DNA from: JACCTU01 sp963848525
GTDB taxonomy: Bacteria; Actinomycetota; Thermoleophilia; Gaiellales; Gaiellaceae
Assembly: GCA_963848525.1 (NCBI GenBank)
Contig: CAWKDZ010000002.1
Span: 620,001 to 684,000 of the forward strand
Direction of reading: 5' to 3'
Length of the DNA: 64,000 nucleotides
Shown: positions 8,540 to 15,730 of the stretch, piece by piece
Layout: each line of letters opens with the position of its first letter
Numbering within the stretch: position 1 is the first letter of the stretch
Program-made: the position numbers and the translations under genes
The notes under the pieces: generated by a model
Databases searched by the model: none
The model's input: only the letters and a program-made list of their open reading frames with translations
What the model was told of the DNA's origin: nothing

Positions 8540-8713
8540 GTGGACGAGCGCGAGACGTGTCCGCGTTGCGGCGCGGAGATGGAGTGGCGGCACTCGACGT
8601 GGCAGTGCGCGCGCTGCCGCTTCAAAGCCGGCTGCTGTGAGGGTCAGTCGCCCTGCGGCGAGCCGTTCGAGTCGTCGTCGTCGGCGGCGGCGACGACCTC
8701 GCGCTCCATGTAG
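8540..8713 (+). CDS. Small zinc-ribbon protein (57 residues)
   Basis: A GTG at 8540 opens a short frame with two knuckles, TCPRCGAEMEW and QCARCRFKAGCC, spaced like a treble-clef zinc ribbon. After GCCEG the chain becomes Ser/Ala-rich. The compact Cys pattern with EMEWRHSTWQC between the pairs resembles small zinc-ribbon proteins I recall from actinobacterial genomes. Its function is unknown. The last 70 bases overlap the convergent gene at 8644-8922 on the opposite strand. Confidence 0.7.
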   Translation: MDERETCPRCGAEMEWRHSTWQCARCRFKAGCCEGQSPCGEPFESSSSAAATTSRSM

Positions 8714-8922
8714 AACGCGACGTGCCCGTCGGTCTCGATCAGCTGCACGAGCTGCCAGCCCTTGGCGCCGAGCTCGTTCAGCGGCCCTTCGGCCCGCGCC
8801 TTCGGACCCAGGCGGAGCACGGTGTACTCCCAGCGGCGGTCCGGGTTGAGGTCGCGCTGCGCGCGCTCGGCTTCGAGCTGCGCCTCGGCCTCGCGTTCGG
8901 ACTCGGTCTTCAGGAACCGCAC
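8644..8922 (-). CDS. DUF4177-like small protein
   Basis: The 92-residue protein has an N-terminal charged helix (ESEREAEAQLEAERAQ) followed by WEYTVLRLG and LNELGAKGWQLVQLIETDGHVAFYMERE. This is the WEY...LN-LG--GWELV pattern of DUF4177-type domains. The acidic tail (DDDDSNGSPQGD) is low complexity and may be disordered. Its function is unknown, and it is cytoplasmic by appearance. Confidence 0.75.
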   Translation of the reverse strand: MRFLKTESEREAEAQLEAERAQRDLNPDRRWEYTVLRLGPKARAEGPLNELGAKGWQLVQLIETDGHVAFYMEREVVAAADDDDSNGSPQGD

Positions 8923-8955
8923 GCGCGAAAGCGTAGCGCGGCCGTCTGACTGACC

Positions 8956-9255
8956 CTACGGCGGCGGTGCGGGCGGGCCGTCGACGTCCTCTTCGACGAC
9001 GGTGCGCCGCTGGACGGGCTCGACTGTCTGGCGCTGGACCGGCGCCTCGCCCTCGACATAGGCGGTGCGACGGCGCGTCGGGCCGCCCCAACCCCAGCGT
9101 TCCCAGAAGAGGAGCGAGAGGACGAAGCCGATGATCCCGACCACGATCAGGATCACGCCGATCGCGTCCACGTCGATCCCGGATGCCTCGCCGGTCACGC
9201 CCCAGATCAGGATCGCGCCCGCGGCGACCAGCAGCAGAGAGACTCCGACGGTCAT
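8956..9255 (-). CDS. DUF6458-family small membrane protein
   Basis: I start the gene at the ATG at 9255, giving 99 residues. Two hydrophobic segments (MTVGVSLLLVAAGAILIWGV and IGVILIVVGIIGFVLSLLFW) are followed by a charged cytoplasmic tail ending in PPAPPP. This two-helix layout with FWERWGW is the pattern of the actinobacterial DUF6458 family. A longer frame reading upstream through the next gene exists but is a shadow. Its function is unknown. Confidence 0.75.
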   Translation of the reverse strand: MTVGVSLLLVAAGAILIWGVTGEASGIDVDAIGVILIVVGIIGFVLSLLFWERWGWGGPTRRRTAYVEGEAPVQRQTVEPVQRRTVVEEDVDGPPAPPP

Positions 9256-9293
9256 GCGGCCCTGTTCTCCGCAGTACGCGAACCGGAAACCAG

Positions 9294-10115
9294 CTACAAC
9301 GAAGGCAGCTCGAGGTCGCTGACGTCGAGGCCGAGCGACTCGGCGAGCTTCACGCCCTCGTCCAGTTCGGCCTTGAGCCGCTCGACGTCCCGCGAGTGCA
9401 TCCAGCCCGCGATCCGCGCCCGGGCCTTCGGCCGCCAGAGGACGTGCTCGACGAAGATCGGCAGCATCTCGCCCGCGATCTTCACGAGCTGGTTCTTCGT
9501 CCGCTTGCCCGCCGTCGCGAGGAGCACGCGCTCGTAGGCCATGCCCGCGCCGTGGTGGATCCCGTCGTCGACGGTGAGCCTGTTGCAGAGGTCCTCGAGG
9601 ACCGTCCCCCGCGACGACGCGGCGATCAGGCGGAAGCGGGGGATGATCATCCGCTCGAAGAAGACCTGCATCAGGAAGACCTTTTCCTCCAGCGTGTCGA
9701 GGTCGAGGAACATCGCCGCGAGCCGGTCGAGATGCGGGTCGCGCTCGGCGACCCCGCCGGCCTGCTCGGCCAGCTTGAGCCACGCCTCCGTGTGGCGCGA
9801 CTCGTCTTGCACCATCGTCGAGTAGTAGAGCTTGGCCTCGTGGTGCGGCGCGGCCTGGAAGAGCTGCGCGGCCATCTCGACCGCGAAGGCGTCGGCCTGA
9901 AGCTGCTGGGTGATCACGGAGCGCCAGACGTCGCGGCGGCGCGCCAGCTTCTCGGCCGACCCGCGGGTCTCCGGGATCGGCGGGGCGTCGTTCCAGGGGA
10001 GGTCGCGAACCTGCCACTCGGCGCGTTTCGCCAGCTCGTAGAAGCGCAGAACCGCGGCCCGCTGCTCCTCGGACGCGTCGCCGACCTCCTCGTGCACGAG
10101 CTCGTCGACGCCCAT
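9294..10115 (-). CDS. Ferritin-like diiron protein (R2/R2lox-like)
   Basis: The 273-residue all-helical protein has two diiron ligand sets. The first is Glu in FAVEMAAQLF, Glu in EAKLYYSTMVQDESRH and the paired Glu/His of DESRH. The second is EEKVFLMQVFFERM and DDGIHH. This pattern is that of the ribonucleotide-reductase R2-like ferritin superfamily, including R2-like ligand-binding oxidases. Which oxidation it performs cannot be told from the sequence. No R1 subunit is nearby, which argues against a class I ribonucleotide reductase. Confidence 0.8.
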   Translation of the reverse strand: MGVDELVHEEVGDASEEQRAAVLRFYELAKRAEWQVRDLPWNDAPPIPETRGSAEKLARRRDVWRSVITQQLQADAFAVEMAAQLFQAAPHHEAKLYYSTMVQDESRHTEAWLKLAEQAGGVAERDPHLDRLAAMFLDLDTLEEKVFLMQVFFERMIIPRFRLIAASSRGTVLEDLCNRLTVDDGIHHGAGMAYERVLLATAGKRTKNQLVKIAGEMLPIFVEHVLWRPKARARIAGWMHSRDVERLKAELDEGVKLAESLGLDVSDLELPSL

Positions 10116-10411
10116 GGCGCGGAGAGTCTACTCGGGTCTCGTCGGGCTCCTAACGAGCGACGAGGCCACCCAGGGGAGCGGGCTCCGAGGGGCAACCTCG
10201 CCGACGGCCGGGCGTGCGGCCCCGCCCAGCACGCCGTTCGAGGGTCCCACCGCTGTGCGCTCGCCACAACTGGCCATCCGGCGGGGAAGCGATGCGCAGG
10301 CACGAAAAAGAGGGCTGCAGAGTCCAGTGGCCGCCCTGAACCCCGCGCCCTCGCTAGGCGAGATCATGCGCTTTCTCGCGCCGATTGTCTAGGTTTGCTC
10401 GCAAATCCGCG
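10116..10411. other. Gap of about 300 bases without a recognisable gene
   Basis: I see no credible coding frame, RNA gene or strong hairpin here. It separates the ferritin-like gene from the secreted HExxH protein and presumably contains the promoter of the former. Confidence 0.5.
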
Positions 10412-10969
10412 CTAAGGGGACATCGGCAGCGCCCAGAGCGGGAGCACGCAACGGCGGGCGCGATATTGCGGATACAGCGTGATCATGCGCTGGTGCGCCG
10501 CAAGCGCGTACGGGAGGAGGTCGTTCGCGAGCTGGGCCGAAGCGCCGAGCTCTCGGGCGCCGACGGTGAAGTGGCGAATCGCCTCACACTCGACCTTCCC
10601 CTCGTTCCAGCGGCTGGCCCAGCGGCGCAGGTGGTAAGCCTCGTGCACGAGCACGAGCACGCCGGTCGCCCGCTGCCACGGCGGCCGCGCCGAATCCGTC
10701 ACCGCGAGCGCCCCTTCGCAGAGCGTCGGATGGAGCACGACATAGTCGCGGAACATCTGGGTGTAGCCCCACGCTCGGGCCTCGCCCGGGCCGCCCCAGA
10801 GCGGGTCCCGAACCCATTCGTCCATCGAGGGGCAGCGAACCTCGGCGTCGCGCAGCGCGAAGATCGCGGCGACCCGTTCGAGCTCCGCCGACCGTTCGTA
10901 TGCGGAAGCGGGATGCGCCACGCAGAGGGCGCCGACAACGACGATTAGGACGAGAACGGGGAACCGCAT
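10412..10969 (-). CDS. Secreted protein with an HExxH metallopeptidase-like motif
   Basis: The 185-residue protein begins with a clear signal peptide (MRFPVLVLIVVVGALCVAHPASA, cleavage after ASA). The mature part contains VHEAYHLRRW near residue 108, an HExxH zinc motif, followed about 14 residues later by EGKVECEAIRH, whose glutamates could supply the third ligand. This arrangement fits a small secreted zinc metallopeptidase of the gluzincin type, but I recognise no named family. Paired cysteines may form disulfides outside the cell. Confidence 0.7.
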   Translation of the reverse strand: MRFPVLVLIVVVGALCVAHPASAYERSAELERVAAIFALRDAEVRCPSMDEWVRDPLWGGPGEARAWGYTQMFRDYVVLHPTLCEGALAVTDSARPPWQRATGVLVLVHEAYHLRRWASRWNEGKVECEAIRHFTVGARELGASAQLANDLLPYALAAHQRMITLYPQYRARRCVLPLWALPMSP

Positions 10970-11043
10970 GCCCCGATACTCCGGGGCGTCGGCTAACGGC
11001 TCCCACCAGGCACGCTAAACGCGCGCTAGGCGCGCATGAACCG

Positions 11044-11280
11044 TCACAGGCCGGCTCGGTACGCCGCGAACTCCGCGTAGAAGGCCTCGACGGTCTTGCC
11101 GAAGGCGGCGGTGAACGCCGAGGGCCACGGCTCCCCACGGCCGATCGCGGCGAAGTATGCGAGGAGCCTCTCGGTCTCGCCCGCGCCGACGAGCCGCTCG
11201 ACGGCGAGCGGCATCACTCCCCATGCGTTGCTCCCGGCCTCGAGTTGACCTCGCCGGATAGCGAGCCGCTTGAGCGTCAC
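11044..11280 (-). pseudogene. Remnant of a peptidase MA-like domain (C-terminal 78 residues)
   Basis: The fragment (GSNAWGVMPLAVERLVG, LLAYFAAIGRGEPWPSAF, FGKTVEAFYAEFAAYRAG) looks like the last 60-70 residues of peptidase MA-like proteins, where a conserved C-terminal helix set follows the lost HExxH. No in-frame N-terminal part is visible upstream. I read it as a decayed gene, but a short intact protein cannot be excluded. Confidence 0.45.
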
Positions 11281-11656
11281 GGTCGTCGAGCGTGTCCGCT
11301 GCGCCCAGTCCGCCCCGACCGCGGCCCGTCTCTCGCACGCCCCGCACGTCCGCGTGCGGGGCAGCCGCCGCAGTCACCGCCCACCCCGGCGTCCGAGCGG
11401 CATGCCACTGCTGGTCCTAGGCATGTCGGGCCACGGGCGACCCACGCGAAAAGGGGTCAAGCGCGGTGGCCGCCCCGCGCCCCATCAGACCCCTTGCCTA
11501 CCCCCGAGGCGGGACGCTAGCGGCCGGACCGTCGTGGTTCTGTCCCGAAACTCTCGGTGTTCTGTTCGAGTCTGCTCGTACGGACGAAGCTCACGTTTCT
11601 CGGCGGCCCGCTGCGGCAACGTGACGCGTCTCCGCAGTACACAAGAGGAGGGGTCG
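11281..11656. other. Leader region upstream of the three-gene stress cassette
   Basis: About 375 bases with no convincing gene. The last 20 bases hold GAGGAGGGG, a strong ribosome-binding site for the gene at 11657. The promoter of the cassette should lie here, but I cannot assign clear -35 and -10 boxes. Confidence 0.5.
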
Positions 11657-12136
11657 ATGACGAACGTTGCCGAGGGTCGGCAGCAAGATGAAGGCTCGCG
11701 CGAGCGCGCCGCGTCGGCGGTGCAGGACGCAGCGTCGACGACGCAGGAAAAGGCGATGGAGTTGCGTTCGCGTGGCGCAGATCAGCTGCGGCAACAGCTC
11801 GACGGCCGGACCACGGACGCCGGGCGCCAAGCGCAGCAGGTCGGGAAGGCGCTCAAGCAGACCGGCGAGCAGCTTCGCTCGGACGGGCAATCGCAGGCTG
11901 CGGGGATCGCAGAGGCGGCTGCCGACCGGGTGGAGCAGTTCGGTAAGTACCTCGAAGGCGTGGACGGGAACGAGCTACTCGACGACGCCGAGCGTTTCGC
12001 GCGCCGGCGGCCCTGGGTGCTCGCGGGCATCGGCCTCGTGGTCGGTATCGCGGCGTCGCGGATGATGAAAGCGTCCTCGGAGCGGCGGTACTCTTCGTCG
12101 CAGCCGCAGCTCACGGGCGCGCGTGGCGGTGCGTGA
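11657..12136 (+). CDS. Coiled-coil protein with C-terminal membrane segment
   Basis: ATG at 11657 follows GAGGAGGGG. The 159-residue product is rich in Gln, Ala, Asp and Arg for its first 110 residues, with helical heptad-like stretches (SAVQDAASTTQEKAMELRSR, QVGKALKQTGEQLRSDGQ). It then has one transmembrane helix (PWVLAGIGLVVGIAASRMM). It resembles the first gene of the common actinobacterial cassette that precedes holin-X and DUF3618 proteins. It overlaps the next start as TGATG. Confidence 0.7.
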   Translation: MTNVAEGRQQDEGSRERAASAVQDAASTTQEKAMELRSRGADQLRQQLDGRTTDAGRQAQQVGKALKQTGEQLRSDGQSQAAGIAEAAADRVEQFGKYLEGVDGNELLDDAERFARRRPWVLAGIGLVVGIAASRMMKASSERRYSSSQPQLTGARGGA

Positions 12137-12558
12137 TGGCGCCGTCCGACAGCTCGGTCGGCCGACGCGATGAGCCGCTCGGTGAGGTCGCCCGTGACCT
12201 CACTCGCGACCTCTCGCTGCTCGTCCGGCAGGAAGTCGAGCTGGCTAAGGCCGAAATGGCGCAGAAGGGTCGAATCGCAGCACCCGGCGTGGGAATGATC
12301 GGCGGTGCCGCCGGCGCAGCCCTGCTCGGTGCGGGGGCGTTGACCGCCGCGGCCATCCTACTGCTGGCGATCTTCTTGCCGGAGTGGCTGGCGGCGCTGA
12401 TCGTCGGCGCGGTTCTCGCCGTCGCCGCGTACGTGCTCGCGCAGCGCGGCAAGGACCGGGTCGCGGAGGCAGGGGCGCCGATCCCCGAGCAGACCATCGA
12501 GAGCGTGAAGGAGGACGTCGAATGGACCAAGACCCGAGCGAGCTCCGCTCGCAACTAG
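12136..12558 (+). CDS. Actinobacterial holin-X family membrane protein (DUF1469)
   Basis: The 140-residue protein has an N-terminal amphipathic part (LGEVARDLTRDLSLLVRQEVELAKAEM), which is the hallmark of the Phage_holin_3_6/holin-X family, then two transmembrane helices (GMIGGAAGAALLGAGALTA and the ILLLAIFLPEWLAALIVGAV region) and a cytoplasmic tail. ATG at 12136 overlaps the preceding TGA. A GTG one codon upstream is also possible. In actinobacteria such proteins sit in envelope-stress cassettes and are not known to act in lysis. Confidence 0.8.
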   Translation: MAPSDSSVGRRDEPLGEVARDLTRDLSLLVRQEVELAKAEMAQKGRIAAPGVGMIGGAAGAALLGAGALTAAAILLLAIFLPEWLAALIVGAVLAVAAYVLAQRGKDRVAEAGAPIPEQTIESVKEDVEWTKTRASSARN

Positions 12559-13061
12559 AGGAGACCCGCGCCCGTGTGGGCGACGAGGTGGATGCGCTCA
12601 GCTACAAGACGGACGTCGGCGCCCGTGTGGGCGACTACGTCGGTGACAAGAAGGAGGCGGTCGCCTCCCGGCTGAGCGGGGCCAAGGGCGTTGTGACGAA
12701 GCCGATCCCGGATCGGGCGCAGCTTCAGCGGGCTCGGTACGCGGCCGAGCGCAACCCGCTCGGGCTGGCGGTCGGTGCAGCGGGAGTGGGCTTCGCGATC
12801 GGGTTGCTTCTTCCGACGACCCGCGTAGAGGACGAGAAGCTCGGACCAGCCTCTGACAAGGTCGGCGAGGTCGCCCGCGAAGGCTGGGAGCACGGCAAGC
12901 AGATCGCGCAGGAGAGCGTCGAGGGTGCGATGGAGACGACGAAGGAGAGCGCGAGCCGGCACGCGGACGAGCTGTCCTCGAGCCTCCAAGACCGCCTCTC
13001 CAGCGGCGAACAGGCAGGCACCGAACCATCGCAACGGCAAGGGCAGCGGCAGCCGTCCTAG
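12522..13061 (+). CDS. DUF3618-family membrane protein
   Basis: The protein starts MDQDPSELRSQLEETRARVG, the DUF3618 signature, at an ATG inside the end of the holin-X gene (37-base overlap). A central hydrophobic segment (PLGLAVGAAGVGFAIGLLLP) lies near residue 80-100, with a long charged helical tail rich in Glu, Ala and Gln. The 179-residue protein completes a three-gene cassette with the two preceding genes. Its function is unknown. The cassette type is associated with membrane or osmotic stress in actinobacteria, which is inference here. Confidence 0.8.
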   Translation: MDQDPSELRSQLEETRARVGDEVDALSYKTDVGARVGDYVGDKKEAVASRLSGAKGVVTKPIPDRAQLQRARYAAERNPLGLAVGAAGVGFAIGLLLPTTRVEDEKLGPASDKVGEVAREGWEHGKQIAQESVEGAMETTKESASRHADELSSSLQDRLSSGEQAGTEPSQRQGQRQPS

Positions 13062-13197
13062 GTTCGCCGACCTCGTGGCAGGCGGAGGCGGTCTGCGGCC
13101 GCCTCCGCCCGTCCGCCAGCCTGCCCGCGCCCGTGTTACGGCGTTCGGGCGACCGGAAAATCCCGTCGTAGGACGACCCAGGGAGGAACGATCACCA

Positions 13198-13548
13198 GTG
13201 ACCGATGACAGCGGCGAAGCGAGGCGCGCTCACAACGAGGTCGTGTTTCGGCAGGTGAACGAAGAGATCAAGGCTCTCATCGACGCCGACGACATCGACC
13301 TGCCTCTTGCGCCGTTCATTTGTGAGTGCGGCGACCGAGCGTGCCGGGAACTGATCCGTGTTCCGTTGGCCAAGTACAGCGATGTGCGCGCGTCCCCGCG
13401 GAGGTTCATTCTCGCAACGGGGCACGAGCAACGCGACGGCCACGAAACCACGACGGTGGAAACCCAAGACGGGTTCGTCGTCATCGAGAAGACGGGTATC
13501 GCCGGCGAGATCGCGGAAGAGCGCGGGCAAGAGGCTCACCGTGCATGA
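13198..13548 (+). CDS. CEC-motif small protein, copy 1
   Basis: GTG at 13198 is preceded by GGGAGG. The 116-residue product has an N-terminal helix (RRAHNEVVFRQVNEEI), then FICECGDRACRELIRVPLAKYSDVRASPRRFILATGH and a beta-rich end (GFVVIEKTG). I do not recognise a named family. The CECGD-x2-C motif suggests a metal site or disulfide. It is paralogous to the next gene, with the same helix-CEC-RASP/RADP-GH order. Confidence 0.7.
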   Translation: MTDDSGEARRAHNEVVFRQVNEEIKALIDADDIDLPLAPFICECGDRACRELIRVPLAKYSDVRASPRRFILATGHEQRDGHETTTVETQDGFVVIEKTGIAGEIAEERGQEAHRA

Positions 13549-13888
13549 GCGGGAGTTCACGAAGCGCGACGAACGGCGCGCTCTCAACGAGGCGACCTTC
13601 CGGAACGTCAACGAACGAATCAGTTCCGTCAACCAGTCCTTCGCATTCGTGACCCGCGACTTCAGCATCGTCTGCGAGTGCGACGATCCGACCTGCGTCG
13701 AACAGATCGTCGTCGCGGCCGAGAGCTACGAAGAAGTACGAGCCGATCCGACGTTGTTCTTCGTTCGGCCGGGCCACGAAGCACCGAAGGTCGAAACGGT
13801 CGACGCCGTGTCGGAGCAGTACCTGATCGTCCGAAAGCGCGAGGGGGCACCGGCGGCGATCGCGAGGGCGACGGACCCGCGCGACTGA
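13541..13888 (+). CDS. CEC-motif small protein, copy 2
   Basis: GTG at 13541 lies eight bases inside the end of copy 1, so the pair is translationally coupled. The 115-residue product repeats the layout of copy 1: RRALNEATFRNVNERI, SIVCECDDPTCVEQIVV, YEEVRADPTLFFVRPGH and YLIVRKREG. The CEC motif is kept, with Asp replacing Gly. It is a tandem duplicate with unknown function. In related arrangements such proteins occur as single copies, so divergence of the pair may reflect hetero-pairing (inference). Confidence 0.7.
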   Translation: MHEREFTKRDERRALNEATFRNVNERISSVNQSFAFVTRDFSIVCECDDPTCVEQIVVAAESYEEVRADPTLFFVRPGHEAPKVETVDAVSEQYLIVRKREGAPAAIARATDPRD

Positions 13889-13959
13889 CTTTTCGGGGAG
13901 GGCACAAACGACCGAGGACAGTTGTCCCCGGGTCGCCTGCGGAACGATCTCGCGCCGAA

Positions 13960-14689
13960 CTAGCTCTTCCTGAAGTACGGGTACACGGCACCCTCGACGA
14001 TCGGGGCCAGCGAACCGAAGTCCGTGCCGAGCCCATCCGTCATCCTCCCGGAGTTGGTGTAGCCGGGCAGGTTCGAGCAGTCGAGCCCGACACCCTCGTA
14101 GTAGCGGGCAGGGACGGAACCGGCAGGGACGTACGACGGGTCGGCCTTCCACTCCCTGAACTCGACGTCGAACGCATGACCCATCGTGCCGTCGGCCCTC
14201 AGGGCAAGGGACGGCGAGCAGAGGATGACGCGCGGGATGCCGAACTCCCTGAGTGGCGCCCCGGGCAGCGCCTCGGGCGGACCACACGTCGTGTTCCAGG
14301 TCGAGATTCCCGGCAGGCTAGACAGCACGAAGCTGTAGATGCCGGTGAGGGGGAAGTCGTACACGAGGGTCCCCGGCCAGGCGCCGAGGAGGTTGATGGG
14401 TCCCGGCCGGGCCGGTGCCGATCATGCTCATCAGGAACGGCGTTGCGACTAGTGTGGGCGGACCGGCCTGGAAGGTCAGTCGCTCACCCGCCTCGAAAGA
14501 CTGGTTGAAGAACGCCCAGCTGCTGCGCAGGCCCTGGGCTTCCGTGTTTACCTCTGTGCATCCGGGCGAGAGCGCGAACGCGGGCGTCGCGGTCGCCAGC
14601 GCGGCGCCCGCGAGCACGGCCACCACGGTTACGAACCGAAGCGCCAACCGGGCTCGCCGCGGACGCTGCAGGAGCGGTCGTTCGGTCAT
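13960..14689 (-). CDS. Secreted hypothetical protein, broken by a one-base frameshift
   Basis: The N-terminal part (MTERPLLQRPRRARLALRF, a signal peptide ending ATPAFA, then SPGCTEVNTEAQG) is in one frame to about MIGTGPAG. The remainder (INLLGAWPGTLVYDFPLTG to VYPYFRKS) continues one base off, with the switch near 14395-14405 inside a GGGACCC run. The span is 730 bases, one too many for whole codons. The joined product would have about 242 residues, is exported and has several cysteines, with no family I recognise. The ATG at 14689 or one four codons upstream may be the start. Confidence 0.6.
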
Positions 14690-14873
14690 CAGAGTCTCCA
14701 TGGTCGGGTTGCGGTGAGCAAAGCACGCTCCACACCCCGCGCCGACCAGACCCCTCCGTTCAGCCTCGCAGATGAGGCCAGACGAACGCTGTAGAGCAGA
14801 GTCGCAGCACCAGCGTCGCACCTCGGACACGGACTTTCTTCACCCCGTTGGGATGAGCCTGTTGAAGACGAAA

Positions 14874-14891
14874 GCCCCGCGCCAGCGGGGC
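14874..14891 (-). terminator. Hairpin terminator after tRNA-Gly
   Basis: GCCCCGC (14874-14880) pairs with GCGGGGC (14885-14891) around GCCA. Read on the minus strand it lies 10 bases past the tRNA-Gly 3' end and is followed by TTTC. It also has TTTT on the plus side, so it may work both ways. Confidence 0.75.
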
Positions 14892-14901
14892 TTTTACGAG
14901 G

Positions 14902-14975
14902 AGCGGATGATGGGACTCGAACCCACGACCTTCTGCATGGCAAGCAGATGCTCTAGCCAACTGAGCTACATCCGC
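14902..14975 (-). tRNA. tRNA-Gly (GCC)
   Basis: On the minus strand, GCGGATG pairs with CATCCGC. The D-arm is GCTCAGTTGGCTAGAGC. The anticodon stem TCTGC/GCAGA encloses TTGCCAT with anticodon GCC, and the T-arm contains GGGTTCGAGTCCC. The 74-base length is standard, and CCA is not encoded. Confidence 0.96.
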
Positions 14976-14994
14976 GCGGCGGCCAGTATAGCCC

Positions 14995-15396
14995 TCAGTC
15001 GGGCGAATCGAGGGCTTCGTTCACGAGCCGGTCGGCGAGCTCGTTGTGCTCCCTGCGCACCGCCGTGTAGGACACCTTGCGGAGCTTGCGGGCGAGCCTG
15101 GAGGCCTCCTGCGAGAGCTCTTGCAGGGTCTCGTTCTTGATCTTGTATTCGCCCGTCATCTGCTTCACCAGCAGCTCGGAGTCGGAGACGACCTCGACCT
15201 CGTCGAGCTCCAGCTCAAGCGCCTTCTCGAGCCCGGCGATCAGCGCGCTGTACTCGGCGACGTTGTTCGTCGCGACGCCGATCCGCTCGCCGTGCGCCGC
15301 GAGCACGGTCCCGTCCTCCGACTCGAGGACGTAGCCGAACGCGGCCGGGCCCGGGTTGCCGCGCGCGCCGCCGTCGGTCGAGAGGCGCGCCTTCAC
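14995..15396 (-). CDS. RNase HI-family protein
   Basis: The 133-residue single-domain protein carries the RNase H acidic residues: Asp in STDGGARGNPGPAA, Glu in NNVAEYSAL, Asp in VVSDSELLV and Asp in REHNELADRL. The HNELAD segment matches the RNase HI-like group (RVT_3), which cleaves RNA in RNA-DNA hybrids. The start overlaps the end of the NIF3-like gene by four bases, so the two are co-translated. Confidence 0.88.
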   Translation of the reverse strand: MKARLSTDGGARGNPGPAAFGYVLESEDGTVLAAHGERIGVATNNVAEYSALIAGLEKALELELDEVEVVSDSELLVKQMTGEYKIKNETLQELSQEASRLARKLRKVSYTAVRREHNELADRLVNEALDSPD

Positions 15397-15701
15397 AGGA
15401 GCTCGTACACGTCGAAGGCCGGCTCCTCGTACGGGTGCGCGCCGCGCAGCGCGGCGACGACGTCGTCGTGCCGCTCGGCCGGGAAGACGGTCTCCAGCCG
15501 AAGCTCGGCGACGCGCTCCTCTCGGCCCCGTTCGCCGATGTTCGGATCGGCACCCTCACCCCCGAGGAACGTCCCCGTCCCGGGCGTGTACCACGAGCAG
15601 CGCGTGTAGTCGCCGATGCGCCCGGCGCCGGCGGCGAAGAGCGCGTCGCGTACGACGTCGAGCGCTTCTTCGGGGACGAAGACGACGAGCTTCCTGTTCA
15701 C
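15393..15701 (-). CDS. NIF3/YqfO-type insert-domain protein
   Basis: The 102-residue protein shows the pattern of the central domain of NIF3/YqfO proteins: KLVVFVPEEALDVVRDALFAAGAGRIGDY at the start, then CSWYTPGTGTF, GADPNIGERG and the C-terminal HPYEEPAFDVYEL. As a stand-alone domain it lacks the metal-binding NIF3 halves. Its role is unknown. Pairing with an RNase HI-like gene is seen here directly by overlap. Confidence 0.75.
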   Translation of the reverse strand: MNRKLVVFVPEEALDVVRDALFAAGAGRIGDYTRCSWYTPGTGTFLGGEGADPNIGERGREERVAELRLETVFPAERHDDVVAALRGAHPYEEPAFDVYELL

Positions 15702-15730
15702 AGCTCGACATCCTGACCGCTACCCGGCCG

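Noticed and set aside
8177..9091. 304-codon minus-strand frame spanning tRNA-Cys
   Set aside because: It covers a tRNA gene and shows no family motif, so I read it as a shadow frame.
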